DNA of 64,000 bases, from positions 62,001-126,000 of the forward strand of contig JALTJN010000365.1 of assembly GCA_027076405.1 (NCBI GenBank), in the 5' to 3' direction. The notes under the pieces were generated by a model. It worked only from the letters and a program-made list of their open reading frames with translations. It made no database searches and was not told the DNA's origin. The position numbers were made by a program, and so were the translations under genes. Origin of the DNA: Chromatiales bacterium (lineage in GTDB: Bacteria; Pseudomonadota; Gammaproteobacteria; UBA6429). Positions 46,665 to 56,705 of this stretch are shown piece by piece. Every line of letters starts with the position of its first letter. Position 1 is the first letter of the stretch.

Positions 46665-47786
46665 TTAATGTCCTTTCAAAACCTTTTCTAATGCGTTTAT
46701 AAAACGCTCATTCTCTTTTTCTGTACCAATAGTAATACGTAAATATTCTGGCATTTCATAATTAGCAACAGGTCGAACAATCACACCCTCATATAGGAGA
46801 TCATCATACACTTTCATAGCATTATCGCCGACATTAACGCAGATAAAATTACCAATTGATGGGATATAACTTAACTTTAATTTTTCAAAAGCTGAAATTA
46901 ACTGACTCATACCCTGGGTATTAAGTTTTAATCCGGATTCAAGGTATTCAACATCACCTAAAGCAACCTCAGCCGCTTTTAATGCCAAGCTGTTTACATT
47001 AAACGGCTGGCGAACACGATTTAAAACATCGGCAATATCTGGATGAGATACTGAATAACCGACTCTTAAACCTGCCAAGCCATATGCTTTAGAAAAAGTA
47101 CGCGTTACAATAAGGTTAGAATAATCTTTTAGCCATTCTATACCGTTAGGATAATCCTCAGCAGAAGCAGCCATTTCTGCAAAATCAAAATAAGCTTCAT
47201 CTAAAACAACTAGCACATGATCTGGCACAACTTGTAAAAAAGCTGATAGTTCTTTTTTACCTAACCAAGTACCAGTAGGGTTGTTAGGATTGGCGATAAA
47301 AATAACTCGCGTTTTATCGGTAATGGATTTTTGCATTGCATCAAGATCATGCCCCCAGTTTTTAGCCGGAACAACTACAGCTTTAGCACCAACTGCCTGA
47401 GTCACAATAGGATAAACTGCAAAAGCATGCTGAGAAAAAATAATTTCATGTTCCGGGCTAACAAAAGCTCGCGTTAATATTTCTAAAATATCGTTTGAGC
47501 CATTGCCAATAGTAATTTGTTCAACACCAACCTTGTGTTTTTTAGCAAGCGCTGCTTTTAATGAAAAAGCATTACCGTCAGGATAACGAGCAAGTTCAGC
47601 TAACTCACTTTGTAACGCAGCAATAACTTTAGCGCTAGGGCCTAAAGGATTTTCATTAGAGGCAAGTTTAATGATGTTTGTAACGCCATACTCACGTTCA
47701 AGCTCATCAATTGGCTTACCTGCTTGATAAGGAGATAAAGACTGTACGCCTTTAGTGGCCAAGGAAAATAAATCACACTTTGACAT
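46665..47786 (-). CDS. hisC: histidinol-phosphate aminotransferase
   Basis: PLP-dependent aminotransferase of 373 residues, class II. Substrate-loop GSNDILEILTRAFVSPEHE, NPNNPTGTWLG, LDEAYFDF and the PLP-lysine segment TRTFSKAYGLAGLRVGY are clear. In the gyrA–aroA block this hisC2-type enzyme often also transaminates aromatic keto acids, so it may serve phenylalanine and tyrosine synthesis as well. It ends directly at the C/G-rich repeat. Confidence 0.94.
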   Translation of the reverse strand: MSKCDLFSLATKGVQSLSPYQAGKPIDELEREYGVTNIIKLASNENPLGPSAKVIAALQSELAELARYPDGNAFSLKAALAKKHKVGVEQITIGNGSNDILEILTRAFVSPEHEIIFSQHAFAVYPIVTQAVGAKAVVVPAKNWGHDLDAMQKSITDKTRVIFIANPNNPTGTWLGKKELSAFLQVVPDHVLVVLDEAYFDFAEMAASAEDYPNGIEWLKDYSNLIVTRTFSKAYGLAGLRVGYSVSHPDIADVLNRVRQPFNVNSLALKAAEVALGDVEYLESGLKLNTQGMSQLISAFEKLKLSYIPSIGNFICVNVGDNAMKVYDDLLYEGVIVRPVANYEMPEYLRITIGTEKENERFINALEKVLKGH

Positions 47787-47827
47787 TTATAAAACTCTTT
47801 TGCTTTGAATGTATAACGAGAAAAAAC

Positions 47828-48904
47828 TTACAGTACAGCCTTAGGATACGAACCTAAAACCTTAACAACACTCGCTGCTTCTTCTAACTCTGAAATGGCT
47901 TTAGCAACATTAGCATCATCAACATGCCCTTCTATATCAATAAAGAACACATAGTTCCACATACCCTGACGTGAAGGACGCGACTCAATACGCGTCATAG
48001 ATATATTGTTTTTAGCAAAAGGTTCCAGTATCGAGTGCAGTGAACCAGACTTATTATTAGCTGAAATCAGCATTGAGGTTTTATCAACACCACTTGCAGG
48101 CAACACTCTTTCACCAATGATAAGAAAGCGTGTTGTATTATCAGGTTCGTCTTCAATATTTCCTGCAATCGTTTTTAAACCATATATTTCAGCCGCAGTT
48201 TCACCGGCAATAGCGGCAGCACCCTTTTCTTCTGCTGCAAGTCTTGCTGCTTCTGCGTTACTACTTACATCAATTTGTTCAACGTTACTTAAATTTGTAT
48301 CTAACCACTTACGACATTGTGCTAATGACTGACGATGTGAATAAACTTTTGTCACATCCTTAATATCTTCAACATTACCTAATAAATTATGATGAATACG
48401 CAAATCAACTTCACCACAAATATTAAGCGACGAGTTTATAAATTCATCCAGAGTATGATTAATAACACCTTCGGTTGAATTTTCAACCGGCACAACACCA
48501 TAAGATGATGTACCTGATTCAACTTCACGGAAGACATCACCAATTGTTGTCATAGGTAATGTTTGCACTGAATGGCCGAAATGTTTTAACGCCGCAGCTT
48601 GAGTAAACGTGCCTTCAGGGCCAAGGAATGCAATTTTCATTACACGCTCTAAAGCAAGACATGCTGACATTATTTCACGGAATAAACGCGCCATTTCTTC
48701 ATTTGATAATGGGCCTTCATTACGCTCCATTACCTTACGTAAAACTTGCGCTTCACGTTCTGCACGATAAAAAACCGTATTACCTGCTTCTTGTTTTGCA
48801 ACCGCAACTTCTTCGGCAACTTTTGCGCGCTGGGTAATTAACCCCTGAATCTGTTCATCCAAAGCATCAATTTTGTCACGTAATTGTAAAAGTTTATCTG
48901 ACAT
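47828..48904 (-). CDS. pheA: bifunctional chorismate mutase / prephenate dehydratase (P-protein)
   Basis: Makes phenylpyruvate from chorismate. The AroQ mutase domain occupies about 1–90 (LRDKIDALDEQIQGLITQR). The dehydratase domain begins IAFLGPEGTFTQAA and includes VPVENSTEGVIN and the catalytic NTTRFLIIG. The ACT domain (about 275–355) has SGSLHSIL and ESRPSRQGMWNYVFF, the phenylalanine-binding motifs, so feedback inhibition by phenylalanine is expected. It lies six bases after serA. Confidence 0.96.
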   Translation of the reverse strand: MSDKLLQLRDKIDALDEQIQGLITQRAKVAEEVAVAKQEAGNTVFYRAEREAQVLRKVMERNEGPLSNEEMARLFREIMSACLALERVMKIAFLGPEGTFTQAAALKHFGHSVQTLPMTTIGDVFREVESGTSSYGVVPVENSTEGVINHTLDEFINSSLNICGEVDLRIHHNLLGNVEDIKDVTKVYSHRQSLAQCRKWLDTNLSNVEQIDVSSNAEAARLAAEEKGAAAIAGETAAEIYGLKTIAGNIEDEPDNTTRFLIIGERVLPASGVDKTSMLISANNKSGSLHSILEPFAKNNISMTRIESRPSRQGMWNYVFFIDIEGHVDDANVAKAISELEEAASVVKVLGSYPKAVL

Positions 48905-48910
48905 AATGTT

Positions 48911-50074
48911 TTACAGTGCTCGTACGTTTAATACACCATCAATATTTTTTATTTCTGCGATCAAATCATCACTAGGTTGTTTATCAATATCAATAATCGT
49001 ATAGGCAACATTACCTTTTGACTTATTCAACATATCAATAATATTTTTTCCCCGATTAGCCAGTTTTGAGGAAATCTGACCAATCATATCGGGTACATTA
49101 CTGTTCACTATAGTTATACGATGACCATTTGTGCGAGGTAATTTAACTTCAGGGAAATTAACTGAGTTTTTAATATTACCATTCTCAAGATAATCTTTAA
49201 CTTGTTGCGCTACCATAATGGCACAGTTATCTTCCGCTTCACCTGTTGAAGCACCAAGATGCGGTAAGGTAATAACCCGCTCATGATTCTTTAATAAGTT
49301 ACTTGGGAAATCACAAATATATGAGTAAACCTTGCCTGATTTAATCGCTGCAGACACAGCTTCATCGTCAATAATCCCATTACGGGCAAAGTTAAGAATA
49401 ACCACATTGTCTTTCATTAACTTTAGGCGTTCAGCATTAATCATATTGGTTGTTGCTTCAATTAATGGAACATGGAAAGTAATAAAATCGACCTTACCGA
49501 TCATTTCATCAATACTGTTGGCTTGCTCTACTTCTGATGACAGCTGCCATGCACCTTCAACCGTGATACCAGGATCAAAACCAATTACATTCATACCAAG
49601 ATCAATCGCTGCATTAGCAACATAACGACCAATCGCACCTAGTCCAACCACACCTAAAGTGCGACCGGGTAATTCAAAACCACCAAAATTTTTCTTGCCT
49701 GCTTCAACGTCTTTATTAATAACTTCATCCGTACCTTCAAGGTTGCGTGCAAAATCCCAAGCCTGACCAAGATTACGACAGCCCATCAACATACCAGCAA
49801 TGACTAGTTCTTTAACCGCGTTCGCATTCGCACCCGGTGCATTAAAAACAACCACACCTTTTTCTGACATTTTATCAACAGGAATATTATTAACACCTGC
49901 ACCGGCACGCCCTACTGCCTTTAAGCTCGCAGGGATTTCCATGTCATGCATTTTAAAAGAACGTAATAAAATAGCATCTGGATGTTGAATTTCTGATGCA
50001 ATCTCATAGCTCTCACGTGGAAGTTTTTCTAAACCCGCGACAGAAATATTATTTAACGTTAAAATTTTATTCAT
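48911..50074 (-). CDS. serA: D-3-phosphoglycerate dehydrogenase
   Basis: First step of serine synthesis, oxidising 3-phosphoglycerate to phosphohydroxypyruvate. The NAD domain has GVVGLGAIGRYVANAA, ILNFARNGIID with the catalytic Arg, and LPHLGASTGEAE with the catalytic His. A C-terminal ACT domain (about 315–387, VPDMIGQISSKLANRGKNI) indicates possible serine feedback. Length 387 is the short type with one ACT domain. The repeat copy C lies between serC and serA, 24 bases before this start. Confidence 0.95.
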   Translation of the reverse strand: MNKILTLNNISVAGLEKLPRESYEIASEIQHPDAILLRSFKMHDMEIPASLKAVGRAGAGVNNIPVDKMSEKGVVVFNAPGANANAVKELVIAGMLMGCRNLGQAWDFARNLEGTDEVINKDVEAGKKNFGGFELPGRTLGVVGLGAIGRYVANAAIDLGMNVIGFDPGITVEGAWQLSSEVEQANSIDEMIGKVDFITFHVPLIEATTNMINAERLKLMKDNVVILNFARNGIIDDEAVSAAIKSGKVYSYICDFPSNLLKNHERVITLPHLGASTGEAEDNCAIMVAQQVKDYLENGNIKNSVNFPEVKLPRTNGHRITIVNSNVPDMIGQISSKLANRGKNIIDMLNKSKGNVAYTIIDIDKQPSDDLIAEIKNIDGVLNVRAL

Positions 50075-50097
50075 TTTTATGACTCTTTATTATTTTT

Positions 50098-50183
50098 TAG
50101 CCACCAAGGACACTAAGAACACCAAGATAAAGATTGTAAAAATACTGGTAGCTTAATTATCAACTCTTTGTGTTCTTCGTGGC
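50098..50183. repeat. family-1 palindromic element, copy C
   Basis: An 86-bp element between serC and serA. The left arm TAGCCACCAAGGACACTAAG continues with AACACCAAG, and the right arm is the inverse of GCCACGAAGAACACAAAG. The 9-bp unit structure is the same as in copies A, B and D. It is the shortest copy, with a core of about 35 bp. Confidence 0.87.
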
Positions 50184-50190
50184 AAAATTA

Positions 50191-51273
50191 TTAACTATGC
50201 TTTGCTGCAAACTCACCCATGAACTTAACCAAAGCATCAACACCTGCTTCTGGCATCGCGTTATAGATACTTGCGCGCATTCCACCGACTGAACGGTGAC
50301 CTTTTAATGTCACCAAGTTTTGTTTAGCTGCTTCTTCAAGAAAAACTTTGTCTAGCTCAGCATCTTTTAAGGTAAAGGGAACATTCATCCATGAACGGTT
50401 ATTTACAGCAACCGGGCTAGCATAAAAATCAGAACCATCAATTGCGGCATATAATTTACCTGCTTTACGTTCATTGATTTCAGCCATTTTAGTTAAGCCG
50501 CCTTGTTGTTTGAGCCAGTCAAATACTAAACCAGCTAAATACCAGGCATAAGTTGGTGGTGTGTTTGACATAGAACCATTATCAGCATGCGTTTTATAAT
50601 CAAACATACTTGGCGTTCCATCAATAACCTCGCCAATTAAATCTTTACGAACAATCACAACCGTTAAACCAGCAGGCCCGATATTCTTTTGTGCACCGGC
50701 ATAGATAACAGCAAATTTAGAAACATCAATCGGACGTGATAAAATGGTTGAAGACATATCAGCAACCAGAGGCACGCCATTCGTTTCAGGAATGTAATCA
50801 AACTCAACACCACCAATAGTTTCATTTGGTGTGTAATGCACATAAGCAGCATCAGGATTTAATTTTAATTCTGCCTGAGAAGGTGCATGAGTAAACTTAT
50901 TCTCTTCAGTCGATGCTGCAATATTCACATCACAATATTTCTTTGCTTCTGCAATGGCTTTTTTAGACCACGCACCGGTATTAATATAATCCGCTGTTTT
51001 CTTGCCGCGTAATAAATTCATAGGCACCATGGCAAACTGGCTACTCGCACCACCTTGTAAAAACAAAATTTCATGCGTATCGGGTATCGCCATGACTTCT
51101 CGTAAATCAGTCATCGCTTTTTCAGCAATCGACATATAATCTTTACCACGATGACTCATTTCCATCGTTGACATGCCAGTACCGTTCCAATCCAGCATTT
51201 CAGATTGTGCTTTTTCTAAAACCGTTTGCGGAACCATTGCCGGACCCGCACTAAAATTAAAAACTCGAGACAT
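50191..51273 (-). CDS. serC: phosphoserine aminotransferase
   Basis: Second step of serine synthesis, also used in pyridoxine synthesis. It is PLP-dependent, with AGPAMVPQTVLEKAQSEM at the start, LQGGASSQFAMVPMN, and the PLP-lysine segment VIYAGAQKNIGPAGLTV. RSVGGMRASIYNAMPEAG closes it. Length 360 is standard. It begins 23 bases after the gyrA stop, as in many gammaproteobacteria, and with serA it forms a serine pair. Confidence 0.96.
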   Translation of the reverse strand: MSRVFNFSAGPAMVPQTVLEKAQSEMLDWNGTGMSTMEMSHRGKDYMSIAEKAMTDLREVMAIPDTHEILFLQGGASSQFAMVPMNLLRGKKTADYINTGAWSKKAIAEAKKYCDVNIAASTEENKFTHAPSQAELKLNPDAAYVHYTPNETIGGVEFDYIPETNGVPLVADMSSTILSRPIDVSKFAVIYAGAQKNIGPAGLTVVIVRKDLIGEVIDGTPSMFDYKTHADNGSMSNTPPTYAWYLAGLVFDWLKQQGGLTKMAEINERKAGKLYAAIDGSDFYASPVAVNNRSWMNVPFTLKDAELDKVFLEEAAKQNLVTLKGHRSVGGMRASIYNAMPEAGVDALVKFMGEFAAKHS

Positions 51274-51296
51274 TATTAACTACTCCAACTTATTAT

Positions 51297-53945
51297 TTAT
51301 TCTTCTGACTCGGTATTATCCGAATCTGTTTCTGCAGCTGAACTGCTTTCAGAGGATACATCTTCAGACGTAGTATCATCAGACGAGGTGTTTTCAGAAG
51401 TAATTTCTTCAACATCTTCTGTTTTTATATTTGCAATACATGCCATACCGGTTAAGGTTTCATCGTCACCTAAACGAATTAAACGAACACCCTGAGTGTT
51501 ACGTCCCATGACAGAAACTTCTTCCACCCGTGTACGAACTAATGTACCACCACTGGTAATCAGCATCATTTCATCATCATCCTGAACCAACTCAGCGCCG
51601 GTCACATTACCATTACGATCTGTTGTTTGTACTGAAATAACCCCCTGTCCACCACGACCATGACGAGGATAATCTTCCATTAAAGTACGTTTACCATAAC
51701 CATGTTCAGTCGTAGTTAAAACAGAACCTTCTTGCGCAATAATCAAGGAAATAACTTTCTGCTCATCTTTAAGCTTAATACCCCGAACACCGCCTGCACT
51801 TCGACCCATGGCACGAACATCACTTTCGTTAAAGCAAATCGCTTTACCACTTGAACTACAAAGTAATACATCCTGATTGCCATCAGTCAGCTCAACCCCC
51901 ACCAGCTTGTCGCCGTCTTTTAAATCAACCGCAATAATGCCGGATGCACGTGGACGCGAGAATTCTTTCAATGATGTTTTCTTAACTGTACCGTTTGCAG
52001 TCGCAAAGAAGACAAACTTGTCTTCTTCGTACTCACGAATCGGTAATACCGCATTAATACGTTCATCTTTATCCAGAGGTAATAAGTTAATGATCGGACG
52101 ACCACGTGCTGTACGACTGGCTTGCGGTACTTCAAATACTTTAAGCCAGTACACCTTACCTTTGCTAGAGAAGCAGAGAATAGTGTCATGGGTACTTGCG
52201 ACAAATAACTTATCAACAAAATCTTCATCTTTAACCGAGGTTGCCGCTTTACCACGACCACCACGACGTTGTGCAGAGTAAACAGTAATCGGTTGTGCTT
52301 TTGCATAACCTTCATGTGAAAGAGTCACAACAACATCTTCTTCGGTTATTAAATCTTCTATGGTTAAATCTTCCTGTGAAGAAACAATTTCAGTACGACG
52401 TTCATCACCATACTGATCTTTAATTTCATTAAGTTCTTCAACAATGATTTCCATTAGACGATCGGCGCTACTTAAAATAAACAACAACTCAGCAATCAAT
52501 TTTAAGAGTTCTTCAAACTCTGAAATAATTTTATCTTGCTCGAGTCCGGTTAAACGGTGCAAGCGCATGTCTAAAATAGCTTGTGCCTGAGTTTCAGAGA
52601 AGTGATATAAACCATCAATCAAACCGCAAGAAGCAGATAAACCATCGGGGCGTGAAGATTCAGCCCCCGTTGCTTCAAGCATTTTAGTGACAACACCCGG
52701 CTGCCAGGGTGTAGAGATTAATTTTTCTTTTGCTTCAGCAGGATTCTTTGCTGCTTTTATTAACGCAATAATCGGATCAATATTTTCTAACGCAACCGCC
52801 AAACCTTCACGGATATGCGCTTTTTCACGTGCTTTACGTAACTCATAAACGGTGCGACGAGTTACAATCTCGCGGCGATGACGAATAAAGGCATCAAGAA
52901 TTTGTTTCAAGTTTAAGAGTCGAGGCTGGTTATCAACCAGAGCAACCATGTTAATACCAAACACATTTTGCATTTGCGTTTGTTGATAAAGATTATTCAA
53001 CATCACATCAGCCACTTCACCACGGCGAAGCTCGATGACCATACGCATACCGTCTTTATCCGACTCATCACGCAAACCGGTAATGCCTTCAATCTTCTTA
53101 TCTTTTACCAGCTCGGCAATTTTTTCTAGCAGACGCGCTTTATTAACCTGATACGGTAATTCCGTAACAATAATGCTTTCTTTATCTTTTGCACGCTCTT
53201 CAACATGCGTTCTTGCGCGAACATAAATACGCCCTTTACCACCGGCATACGCTTCGGCAATACCACGCGCACCATTAATGATACCGGCCGTTGGGAAATC
53301 CGGCCCCGGCATAATTTCCATGAGCTCTTGAATGCTAATGTTTTCATTCTCAATAACAGCAAGACAGGCATTGATGACTTCAGTTAAATTGTGTGGCGGG
53401 ATGTTGGTTGCCATACCAACTGCAATACCCGCAGAACCATTAACTAAAAGGTTAGGTAAACGCGCAGGTAGAATTTCCGGTTCGTGTTCAGATTCATCGT
53501 AGTTAGGAATGAAGTCGACGGTTTCTTTATCCAGATCAGCCAATAACTCATGCGCAATTTTTGCCATACGCACTTCGGTATAACGCATCGCGGCAGGTGA
53601 ATCACCATCAACCGAACCAAAGTTACCCTGACCATCGACCAGCATGTAACGTAAAGAAAACGGCTGCGCCATACGAACAATCGTATCGTAAACGGCAGTA
53701 TCACCATGCGGATGGTATTTACCAATCACATCACCAACAACACGGGCAGATTTTTTATAAGGCTTGTTGTAATCATTGCCTAATTCACGCATTGCATAAA
53801 GAACGCGTCGGTGAACTGGCTTTAAACCATCTCGAACATCAGGAAGTGCTCGTCCTACAATTACGCTCATCGCATAATCCAGATAGGACTGCTTCATTTC
53901 ATCTTCAATATTTATTGGTAGAACTTCTTTAGCGAACTCAACCAT
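51297..53945 (-). CDS. gyrA: DNA gyrase subunit A
   Basis: Catalytic breakage-reunion subunit of gyrase, which introduces negative supercoils. The quinolone region reads [20 protein letters not shown], so position 83 (E. coli numbering) is Thr rather than Ser, while Asp87 is kept. The active-site [10 protein letters not shown] contains the catalytic Tyr. The C-terminal pinwheel (about 520–840) includes the GyrA-box region RRGGRGKAA. The last 45 residues are an acidic Ser/Glu/Asp/Thr tail. GGAG precedes the ATG at ten bases. Confidence 0.97.
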   Translation of the reverse strand: MVEFAKEVLPINIEDEMKQSYLDYAMSVIVGRALPDVRDGLKPVHRRVLYAMRELGNDYNKPYKKSARVVGDVIGKYHPHGDTAVYDTIVRMAQPFSLRYMLVDGQGNFGSVDGDSPAAMRYTEVRMAKIAHELLADLDKETVDFIPNYDESEHEPEILPARLPNLLVNGSAGIAVGMATNIPPHNLTEVINACLAVIENENISIQELMEIMPGPDFPTAGIINGARGIAEAYAGGKGRIYVRARTHVEERAKDKESIIVTELPYQVNKARLLEKIAELVKDKKIEGITGLRDESDKDGMRMVIELRRGEVADVMLNNLYQQTQMQNVFGINMVALVDNQPRLLNLKQILDAFIRHRREIVTRRTVYELRKAREKAHIREGLAVALENIDPIIALIKAAKNPAEAKEKLISTPWQPGVVTKMLEATGAESSRPDGLSASCGLIDGLYHFSETQAQAILDMRLHRLTGLEQDKIISEFEELLKLIAELLFILSSADRLMEIIVEELNEIKDQYGDERRTEIVSSQEDLTIEDLITEEDVVVTLSHEGYAKAQPITVYSAQRRGGRGKAATSVKDEDFVDKLFVASTHDTILCFSSKGKVYWLKVFEVPQASRTARGRPIINLLPLDKDERINAVLPIREYEEDKFVFFATANGTVKKTSLKEFSRPRASGIIAVDLKDGDKLVGVELTDGNQDVLLCSSSGKAICFNESDVRAMGRSAGGVRGIKLKDEQKVISLIIAQEGSVLTTTEHGYGKRTLMEDYPRHGRGGQGVISVQTTDRNGNVTGAELVQDDDEMMLITSGGTLVRTRVEEVSVMGRNTQGVRLIRLGDDETLTGMACIANIKTEDVEEITSENTSSDDTTSEDVSSESSSAAETDSDNTESEE

Positions 53946-54013
53946 GTACGAGTAGCTCCTTCAAAAGGCAATATTCGAGTTATTTTTTATAATTCTGGTA
54001 ATTCTAGTCAGCC

Positions 54014-54054
54014 AAATGCCCTTTTCAGGGCATTTTAAAGGCGAAATTATACCA
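54014..54054 (-). promoter_or_regulatory. gyrA promoter (extended -10) and 5' hairpin
   Basis: On the minus strand TGGTATAAT (54054–54046) is an extended -10. No clear -35 exists, as is usual for supercoiling-sensitive gyr promoters. Transcription from about 54039 would begin almost at once with AAATGCCC/GGGCATTT (54035–54028 and 54021–54014), an 8-bp hairpin. Confidence 0.55.
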
Positions 54055-54331
54055 TAGTGTCTCCACTACTGCATCTTTATGAAGTTACGTGATATCTTCT
54101 CTAAGGAGCGCAAAATTAAAATATGGGATGAAACTATACTCAATTTTAGCTTTTCCAAAGTAAAAAAGCCCACTACTAAGCCATATATCATCAATCGATA
54201 ATTTTACTCTGGTTTTTTCTTCTTATTTGGCTAATAAAACATACACAAACAACACCCAAAATAGAAAATTAATCCGAATAAATGCAAATTTTCTTGTTAT
54301 TTAGCATGCTTTACGGGTATCTTTTTCGCCT

Positions 54332-55660
54332 ATGAATAACAAACAAACAAAAAATGTAGATTCAATACTCCATGCAACGTGGATTGCTGCTGTCGATAAC
54401 AAAAATACCGTCCATCACAACTATTCCATTGCAATTCATGATGGGCGTATTCATGATTTATTGCCCAAACAAGACATACTTGAAAAATATACCCCGGATG
54501 TTGAAATCACACTAGAAAACCAACTCCTGATACCCGGACTAATCAATTCACACACCCACTCCCCCATGTCTTTAATGCGTGGGTTAGCGGATGACTTGCC
54601 GTTAATGGATTGGCTCAACAACCATATTTGGCCGGTCGAGCAAAAACATATTTCTGCAGAATTTGTTTATGATGGTTCGTTATTAGCCTGTGCCGAAATG
54701 ATTCGCAGCGGCACAACCTGTTTTAATGATATGTACTTCTTTCCCGAAGAAACAGCACGAGCCGTTGAACAGGCTGGAATGCGAGCGAAATTGGGGCTAA
54801 TTCTGATTGATTTTCCCTCTGCCTGGGCAAAAGATGCCGATGAGTACCTGGCAAAAGGTATTGAATTACACGATCAACTCCACGGTAACAGCCTTATTAG
54901 CACCGCTTTTGCTCCCCATGCACCTTATACTGTTTCAGACGATCCACTAAAGCGTATTTCAACTTATGCTGAAGAGCTCGATATCCCGATCCATATCCAT
55001 CTACACGAAACGGCCGACGAAGTTGAGCAGGCGATGGCATCAAACGGTAAGCGGCCCATTGAAAGACTCAATGAACTTGGACTTTTATCACCCCGTTTGC
55101 TAGCCGTACACATGACACAGCTTACGGATGAAGAGATAAACCTTATTTCTGAAACTGGTGCTCATGTTTTACATTGCCCACAATCAAACTTAAAACTCGC
55201 CAGTGGCTTCTGCCCCACTTATAAACTGCAACAAGCGGGAGTGAATATTTCCATCGGTACCGATGGCGCCGCCAGTAATAATGATTTAGACATGATTGCA
55301 GAAATGCAAACCGCCGCTTTAATTGCCAAGGCTGTCGCCGGCAATGCCAGTGCTTTACCGGCAAGCGATGTTTTACGTATGGCCACCATTAATGCTGCAA
55401 AAGCATTAGGTCTGGACTCAGAAATTGGCAGTTTAGAAATTGGTAAGTCGGCGGACATTACCGCGGTTGATCTCAGTGGTATTGAAAATCAACCGGTTTA
55501 TAACCCTGTTTCACAGCTCGTTTATTCTGCCGGACGTGAAAACGTTTCCAATGTCTGGGTGGCGGGAAGCCACCTGCTCAAAAATCGGGAATTAACTACA
55601 CTGGATGAAAAGACTATTTTAGAAAAATCAGCAAAATGGAAAGAAAAAATTAAAGAATAA
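54332..55660 (+). CDS. mtaD: MTA/SAH deaminase (TRZ/ATZ amidohydrolase)
   Basis: A metal-dependent amidohydrolase of 442 residues deaminating methylthioadenosine and S-adenosylhomocysteine in purine and methionine salvage. NSHTHSPMSLMRGLADDLPL is the metal and substrate motif, followed by HIHLHETADEVE, LLAVHMTQL and GTDGAASNNDLDM. It lies head-to-head with gyrA and before ubiG, as in Pseudomonas. The 386-base gap upstream holds the gyrA promoter and a 40-codon frame without ribosome-binding site (see rejected items). Confidence 0.9.
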   Translation: MNNKQTKNVDSILHATWIAAVDNKNTVHHNYSIAIHDGRIHDLLPKQDILEKYTPDVEITLENQLLIPGLINSHTHSPMSLMRGLADDLPLMDWLNNHIWPVEQKHISAEFVYDGSLLACAEMIRSGTTCFNDMYFFPEETARAVEQAGMRAKLGLILIDFPSAWAKDADEYLAKGIELHDQLHGNSLISTAFAPHAPYTVSDDPLKRISTYAEELDIPIHIHLHETADEVEQAMASNGKRPIERLNELGLLSPRLLAVHMTQLTDEEINLISETGAHVLHCPQSNLKLASGFCPTYKLQQAGVNISIGTDGAASNNDLDMIAEMQTAALIAKAVAGNASALPASDVLRMATINAAKALGLDSEIGSLEIGKSADITAVDLSGIENQPVYNPVSQLVYSAGRENVSNVWVAGSHLLKNRELTTLDEKTILEKSAKWKEKIKE

Positions 55661-55662
55661 TT

Positions 55663-55774
55663 GTTAGCCACCAAGGACACGAAGAGCACAAAGGAAACAT
55701 ATTAAACTTAAAGTGCCTCACCGTAATTTCCCCTTAGCCTTTTCTTGGTGTTCTTCGTGTCCTCCGTGGCTAAC
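55663..55774. repeat. family-1 palindromic element, copy D
   Basis: A 112-bp element between mtaD and ubiG beginning three bases after the mtaD stop. Left arm GTTAGCCACCAAGGACACGA continues AGAGCACAAAGG; the right arm inverts to GTTAGCCACGGAGGACACGA then AGAACACCAAG. This is the best-preserved pair of arms in the window. Confidence 0.9.
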
Positions 55775-55827
55775 CAGTTTTAAAAGTATCTATTCTCTCT
55801 CATCCTAATTCGCGTTAGAATCACACC

Positions 55828-56532
55828 ATGACTGAACAAACTCTAAATTTTGATCCAAAAGAAATCGCTAAATTCGAAGAACTCGCCTCACGTTGGTGGG
55901 ACCCGGACAGTGAATTTAAACCTTTGCATGAAATCAATCCGTTAAGACTTGAATACATTGATCGCCGTGCCTCTTTAAAAGGAAAAACTGTCGTCGATAT
56001 TGGTTGTGGCGGCGGCATTCTGGCCGAAAGTATGGCACTTAAAGGCGCAAACGTATTGGGTATTGATATGGGCAAAGCCCCGTTAAGTGTTGCCTCACTA
56101 CACAAACTCGAATCAGGTGCTGAGCTTGAGTACAAGCAGATTACAGCAGAAGAACTCGCCGACAAAGAAGCAGGCAAGTATGATGTTGTCACCTGTATGG
56201 AAATGCTAGAACACGTTCCCGATCCGGCTTCTGTTATTGCCGCTTGCAGCAAGCTGGTGAAACCAGATGGGCATGTTTTTTTCTCAACCATCAACCGTAA
56301 TCCCAAGTCCTATCTTTTTGCGATTGTCGGTGCTGAATATATTATGCAAATGCTACCCAAAGGTACGCATGACTACAGTAAGTTTATTAAACCTTCCGAA
56401 CTTGAAAGCTGGGCACGTAATGCAGACTTACATCTAAGAGAATTAACCGGTATGAGTTATAACCTGTTAAGTAAAAAATACTCATTAGGTCATGATGTTG
56501 ATGTTAATTATTTAATGCACACTCAAAAATAA
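55828..56532 (+). CDS. ubiG: ubiquinone O-methyltransferase UbiG
   Basis: SAM-dependent enzyme performing both O-methylations in ubiquinone synthesis. The N-terminal [20 protein letters not shown] is a UbiG hallmark, [14 protein letters not shown] the SAM motif I, and [10 protein letters not shown] motif post-[22 protein letters not shown] follows. At 234 residues it is full length. It shows the cell makes ubiquinone and respires. Confidence 0.96.
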   Translation: MTEQTLNFDPKEIAKFEELASRWWDPDSEFKPLHEINPLRLEYIDRRASLKGKTVVDIGCGGGILAESMALKGANVLGIDMGKAPLSVASLHKLESGAELEYKQITAEELADKEAGKYDVVTCMEMLEHVPDPASVIAACSKLVKPDGHVFFSTINRNPKSYLFAIVGAEYIMQMLPKGTHDYSKFIKPSELESWARNADLHLRELTGMSYNLLSKKYSLGHDVDVNYLMHTQK

Positions 56533-56543
56533 AAAAATTTTCA

Positions 56544-56692
56544 TGTAGGTCGGCTCTTTAGGCCGACGCAGTACTATAATGAAACAATAAAACCAGTGGT
56601 TTCGTGAAAATTCAATCATCAATTTCGTATTCTTAACAAATAGGATTATGGTTTTAACTAACCACAGCGTCGGCATAAAGAGCCGACCTACA
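56544..56692. repeat. family-2 palindromic element between ubiG and the HAD phosphatase
   Basis: A 149-bp element whose ends are near-perfect inverted copies: TGTAGGTCGGCTCTTTAGGC with CGACGC at the left, and the inverse of TGTAGGTCGGCTCTTTATGC with CGACGC at the right. Each end can also fold into a small hairpin. The AT-rich core codes for nothing. Related to 29941–29968 and 60371–60493. Confidence 0.9.
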
Positions 56693-56705
56693 ATAAAAAC
56701 AAAAC

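Noticed and set aside
54079..54201. A 40-codon frame starting MKLRDIFSKERK in the gyrA–mtaD gap
   Set aside because: It has no ribosome-binding site, no recognisable domain, and overlaps the region expected for promoters. A frame of this length can arise by chance in AT-rich DNA.
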